Assembly: GCA_008017145.1 (NCBI GenBank)
Contig: SSGY01000179.1
Span: 1 to 16,288 of the forward strand
Reading direction: 5' to 3'
Source: Neisseriales bacterium
Lineage (GTDB): Bacteria; Pseudomonadota; Gammaproteobacteria; Burkholderiales; UBA11063
DNA length: 16,288 nt
Shown: positions 14,397-16,288 of the stretch, one piece after another
Position numbering within the stretch: the stretch's first letter is position 1
Layout of the letters: every line of letters starts with the position of its first letter
Made by a program: the position numbers and the translations under genes
Notes under the pieces: model-generated
Told to the model about the DNA's origin: nothing
Seen by the model: only the letters and a program-made list of their open reading frames with translations
The model's database searches: none

Positions 14397-15114
14397 ATTA
14401 ACTCCATTAATTATCATAAGATCCTGTTTATTCTGGGTTTTGTCTGCATCGGTATTACCTTTTTATAGCATTATTGCTTTGTTGATTGCTAAACTACCAC
14501 CATTAGTACGGCATAGGATCATAATGAGTGCGGCACGCTATTATACTTTTTTATTCAAGTATATTGGTGGGATCAATTATGAAGTTAGTGGCGTTGAAAA
14601 TTTGCCACAGACACCAGCTATTATTGCTGGTAATCATCAGTCTGCGTGGGAAACAGCGGCAATGAATCAGTTTTTACCACCTTGTGTCTGGATTATGAAA
14701 AAAGAAATTTTTAAGATTCCTTTCTATGGTTGGGGTATACGAGCTTTGTCAACAATCGCGATTGATCGTACACGAGGTGAAGATTCGCTCAACCAAGTTA
14801 TAACTCAGGGGCGTCAGCGCTTTGCTATTGGATTTTGGATTATTATGTTTCCTGAAGGTACGCGGGTTAAACCGAAAACACGTAAGCCATTTAAGCACGG
14901 TTGCGCCAAGCTTGCTTTAAGCTTAGATGTGCCGATTGTGCCTTTTGCGCATAATGCGGGTTATTGCCTGCCTAAAAATAGCTTTTGGATTTACCCTGGC
15001 ACAGTTTCAATTGTAATCGGTAAACCAATATATCCTGATTCTGCTGATGCTGCTGCTTATACTAAAAAAGTTGAAAATTGGATTCATGGCACTTTGACTT
15101 CTATTGGTTCTTAG
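14386..15114 (+). CDS. plsC: 1-acylglycerol-3-phosphate acyltransferase (PlsC type)
   Basis: A membrane acyltransferase that adds the second fatty acid to lysophosphatidate to make phosphatidate. The chosen GTG at 14386 gives 242 residues and overlaps gmhB by 11 bases; AGAAAG lies 9 bases upstream. An earlier GTG at 14341 would add 15 residues deep inside gmhB and is less likely. One hydrophobic N-terminal segment (about 8-36) anchors it. The catalytic motif is NHQSAWE, that is H84-x4-E89 instead of the usual HX4D, a variant I recall from betaproteobacterial homologues next to gmhB. FPEGTR (155-160) binds the glycerol phosphate, and VPIVPFAHNAG follows. Lysophospholipid acylation is an alternative role. 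Confidence 0.88.
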   Translation: MRNKLTPLIIIRSCLFWVLSASVLPFYSIIALLIAKLPPLVRHRIIMSAARYYTFLFKYIGGINYEVSGVENLPQTPAIIAGNHQSAWETAAMNQFLPPCVWIMKKEIFKIPFYGWGIRALSTIAIDRTRGEDSLNQVITQGRQRFAIGFWIIMFPEGTRVKPKTRKPFKHGCAKLALSLDVPIVPFAHNAGYCLPKNSFWIYPGTVSIVIGKPIYPDSADAAAYTKKVENWIHGTLTSIGS

Positions 15115-15115
15115 T

Positions 15116-15868
15116 ATGTCACGTTTTTATGTTGACTTGCCAATCACATTAGGTGCTAATTTAGAGTTGCCAGATAATGTTGTGCGGCATATGAATGTAC
15201 TGAGATTACACATCGGTGATTCTGTTGCGCTGTTCAATGGCGATGGCTGTGATTATACTGCTAATATTAGCGAATTAAGCAAACGTCATGCCAAAGTCAA
15301 TATTGAAAAATCTGAGAAATTAGACAATGAATCTCATTTAAAGATAACGTTGATGCCAAGCTTGATTGCCAGTGATAAGTTTGATTTGATTGTGCAAAAA
15401 GCAGTCGAGCTGGGTGTAAATGAAATTGTTCCTGTGATTAGCCAGTATACGCAACGCTTGAGCAATGATAAAATTAGCTCACGGATGGAGCATTGGCGTA
15501 AAGTCATAATTGCAGCATGTGAGCAGTCTGCACGGGCAACGATTCCTAATTTATCTGAGCCAACTTTATTTAGCGATGCTTTACTAATGGTAAGTGCTGA
15601 ACGTAAATATGTTTTATCACCGCATCATGAGCAGCAACAAACTTTAGTCGGGAGCGCAATTTCCAGTGTCGCGGTGTTGATTGGACCAGAAGGTGGATTT
15701 AGTTTGACAGAGGTTGAAGAAGCTGGGGAGCATGGTTTTGCAACTTTACAGCTGAGTACACGAATTTTACGGGCTGAAACGGCGGCAATTTGTGCCGTAT
15801 CACTGCTACAGAGTTATTTTGGCGACTTTGGTTTAATAAAGAATAATTTTAATTTATTGGAGACTTAA
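15116..15868 (+). CDS. rsmE: 16S rRNA (uracil(1498)-N(3))-methyltransferase RsmE
   Basis: Methylates N3 of U1498 in 16S rRNA with S-adenosylmethionine. From the ATG at 15116, 1 base after the acyltransferase stop, it has 250 residues (E. coli 243). It has an N-terminal PUA-like domain (MSRFYVDLP, HMNVLRLHIGD) and a SPOUT trefoil-knot domain with KAVELGV (95-101), ACEQSAR (134-140), IGPEGGF (189-195) and LSTRILRAETA (213-223), which form the cofactor pocket. A TTG frame start at 15104 overlaps the upstream stop and is not preferred. The gene is translationally close to both neighbours in the glyS operon. Confidence 0.96.
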   Translation: MSRFYVDLPITLGANLELPDNVVRHMNVLRLHIGDSVALFNGDGCDYTANISELSKRHAKVNIEKSEKLDNESHLKITLMPSLIASDKFDLIVQKAVELGVNEIVPVISQYTQRLSNDKISSRMEHWRKVIIAACEQSARATIPNLSEPTLFSDALLMVSAERKYVLSPHHEQQQTLVGSAISSVAVLIGPEGGFSLTEVEEAGEHGFATLQLSTRILRAETAAICAVSLLQSYFGDFGLIKNNFNLLET

Positions 15869-15870
15869 TC

Positions 15871-16288
15871 ATGAAAACAGCTTATTTAGGTTTAATTTTG
15901 GGGTTGGTAACAACGCTTGGGATTAGCGCATGTGATAGTGGCGGTCCGGCTGCACAAAATATGCCGGTTGGTGGCGCGCCATTTACTGGGATATTTACTC
16001 CGGGAATTGGTAATTTGGGAAATGGTGCATCAATTAATACTTGTAGTACTGTTGGCGGACAGACAGAAACGATGACATTTACCGTAAGTGAATCAGGACC
16101 AACTGTTTTCCAAGATGGTGCGCTTTATCCAAACCAAAATGTAATGAATGGAACATTTACTAATCCAGTAAATACGAATAATCCATGCTTTACTGGTACA
16201 GTTACCTATTCAGGGTGCTCATATGCGCAGGGTGGGCGAGTAACATTTAATGGCTGCTCGGTAGTATTACTTGGCTCTGGTTATCAAT
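15871..16288 (+). CDS. Lipoprotein of unknown function, cut by the window end
   Basis: The first 139 residues of a protein I do not recognise. The ATG is 2 bases after rsmE, with TGGAG 8 bases upstream, so it seems to continue the glyS operon. The signal peptide MKTAYLGLILGLVTTLGISAC ends in a good lipobox (ISA-C21), followed by DSGG. An Asp at +2 can, in the enteric Lol rule, favour the inner membrane, but this rule may not hold here. The mature part is rich in Gly, Asn and Thr, with cysteines in a repeated spacing (INTCST, NPCFTGT, SGCSY, NGCSVV), suggesting a disulfide-stabilised beta-rich surface domain. The end of the gene is not in the window. Confidence 0.75.
   Translation, partial: MKTAYLGLILGLVTTLGISACDSGGPAAQNMPVGGAPFTGIFTPGIGNLGNGASINTCSTVGGQTETMTFTVSESGPTVFQDGALYPNQNVMNGTFTNPVNTNNPCFTGTVTYSGCSYAQGGRVTFNGCSVVLLGSGYQ

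Noticed and set aside
14048..14407. Minus-strand open frame opposite gmhB
   Set aside because: It lies wholly over a well-conserved gene and has no independent support.

Overview
This is a low-GC stretch (roughly 38-40% by eye) from a Gram-negative proteobacterium. Conserved housekeeping genes lie beside accessory genes for envelope modification, secretion and carbon metabolism. The order glyS-gmhB-plsC-rsmE, the PagP-like outer-membrane enzyme, the RppH and RlmD types and the N-terminal signal sequences point to Betaproteobacteria. A low-GC member of Neisseriales is my best guess. That placement comes from gene order and protein style only; no rRNA gene is present.

Left part (1-5095). The window opens in the last codons and right end of an IS3-family insertion sequence. 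Directly after it is a secreted-type GH18 chitinase whose 5' end, including the expected signal peptide, is missing, apparently because the element inserted there. A strong terminator closes the chitinase gene. On the minus strand come a PagP-like lipid A palmitoyltransferase and a two-gene operon of an acetoacetate decarboxylase-family protein (first) and a patatin-like phospholipase (second). A hairpin separates that operon from pagP. A promoter-bearing intergenic region of about 290 bp holds a palindromic block I cannot explain.

Middle part (5096-11517). An unrecognised exported protein and a glutathione S-transferase form a plus-strand pair that ends in an 11-bp-stem terminator. Next is rlmD (23S rRNA m5U1939 methyltransferase), which converges with only 1 nt to spare on a five-gene minus-strand operon. 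In transcription order this is rppH (RNA pyrophosphohydrolase), hemE (uroporphyrinogen decarboxylase), a CsgG/LpoB-like exported protein, ung (uracil-DNA glycosylase) and a PaiB-family FMN-binding protein. Spacing is tight throughout (4 nt, 2 nt, a 1-nt TAATG overlap, 24 nt), so co-transcription is likely.

Right part (11743-16288). A tight plus-strand operon runs glyS (glycyl-tRNA synthetase beta), gmhB (heptose bisphosphate phosphatase for LPS), a PlsC-type acyltransferase, rsmE (16S rRNA m3U1498 methyltransferase) and a lipoprotein cut by the window end. glyQ, usually just upstream of glyS, is absent; a divergent rppH promoter region is there instead. Three genes touch the outer membrane: pagP acylates lipid A, gmhB supplies LPS heptose, and the acyltransferase makes phospholipid precursors.

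No CRISPR array, tRNA, rRNA or clearly new defence system is visible. The most unusual points are the element-truncated chitinase, the PagP homologue with a hairpin over its upstream start, the CsgG-like protein without a lipobox inside a housekeeping operon, and glyS without glyQ.
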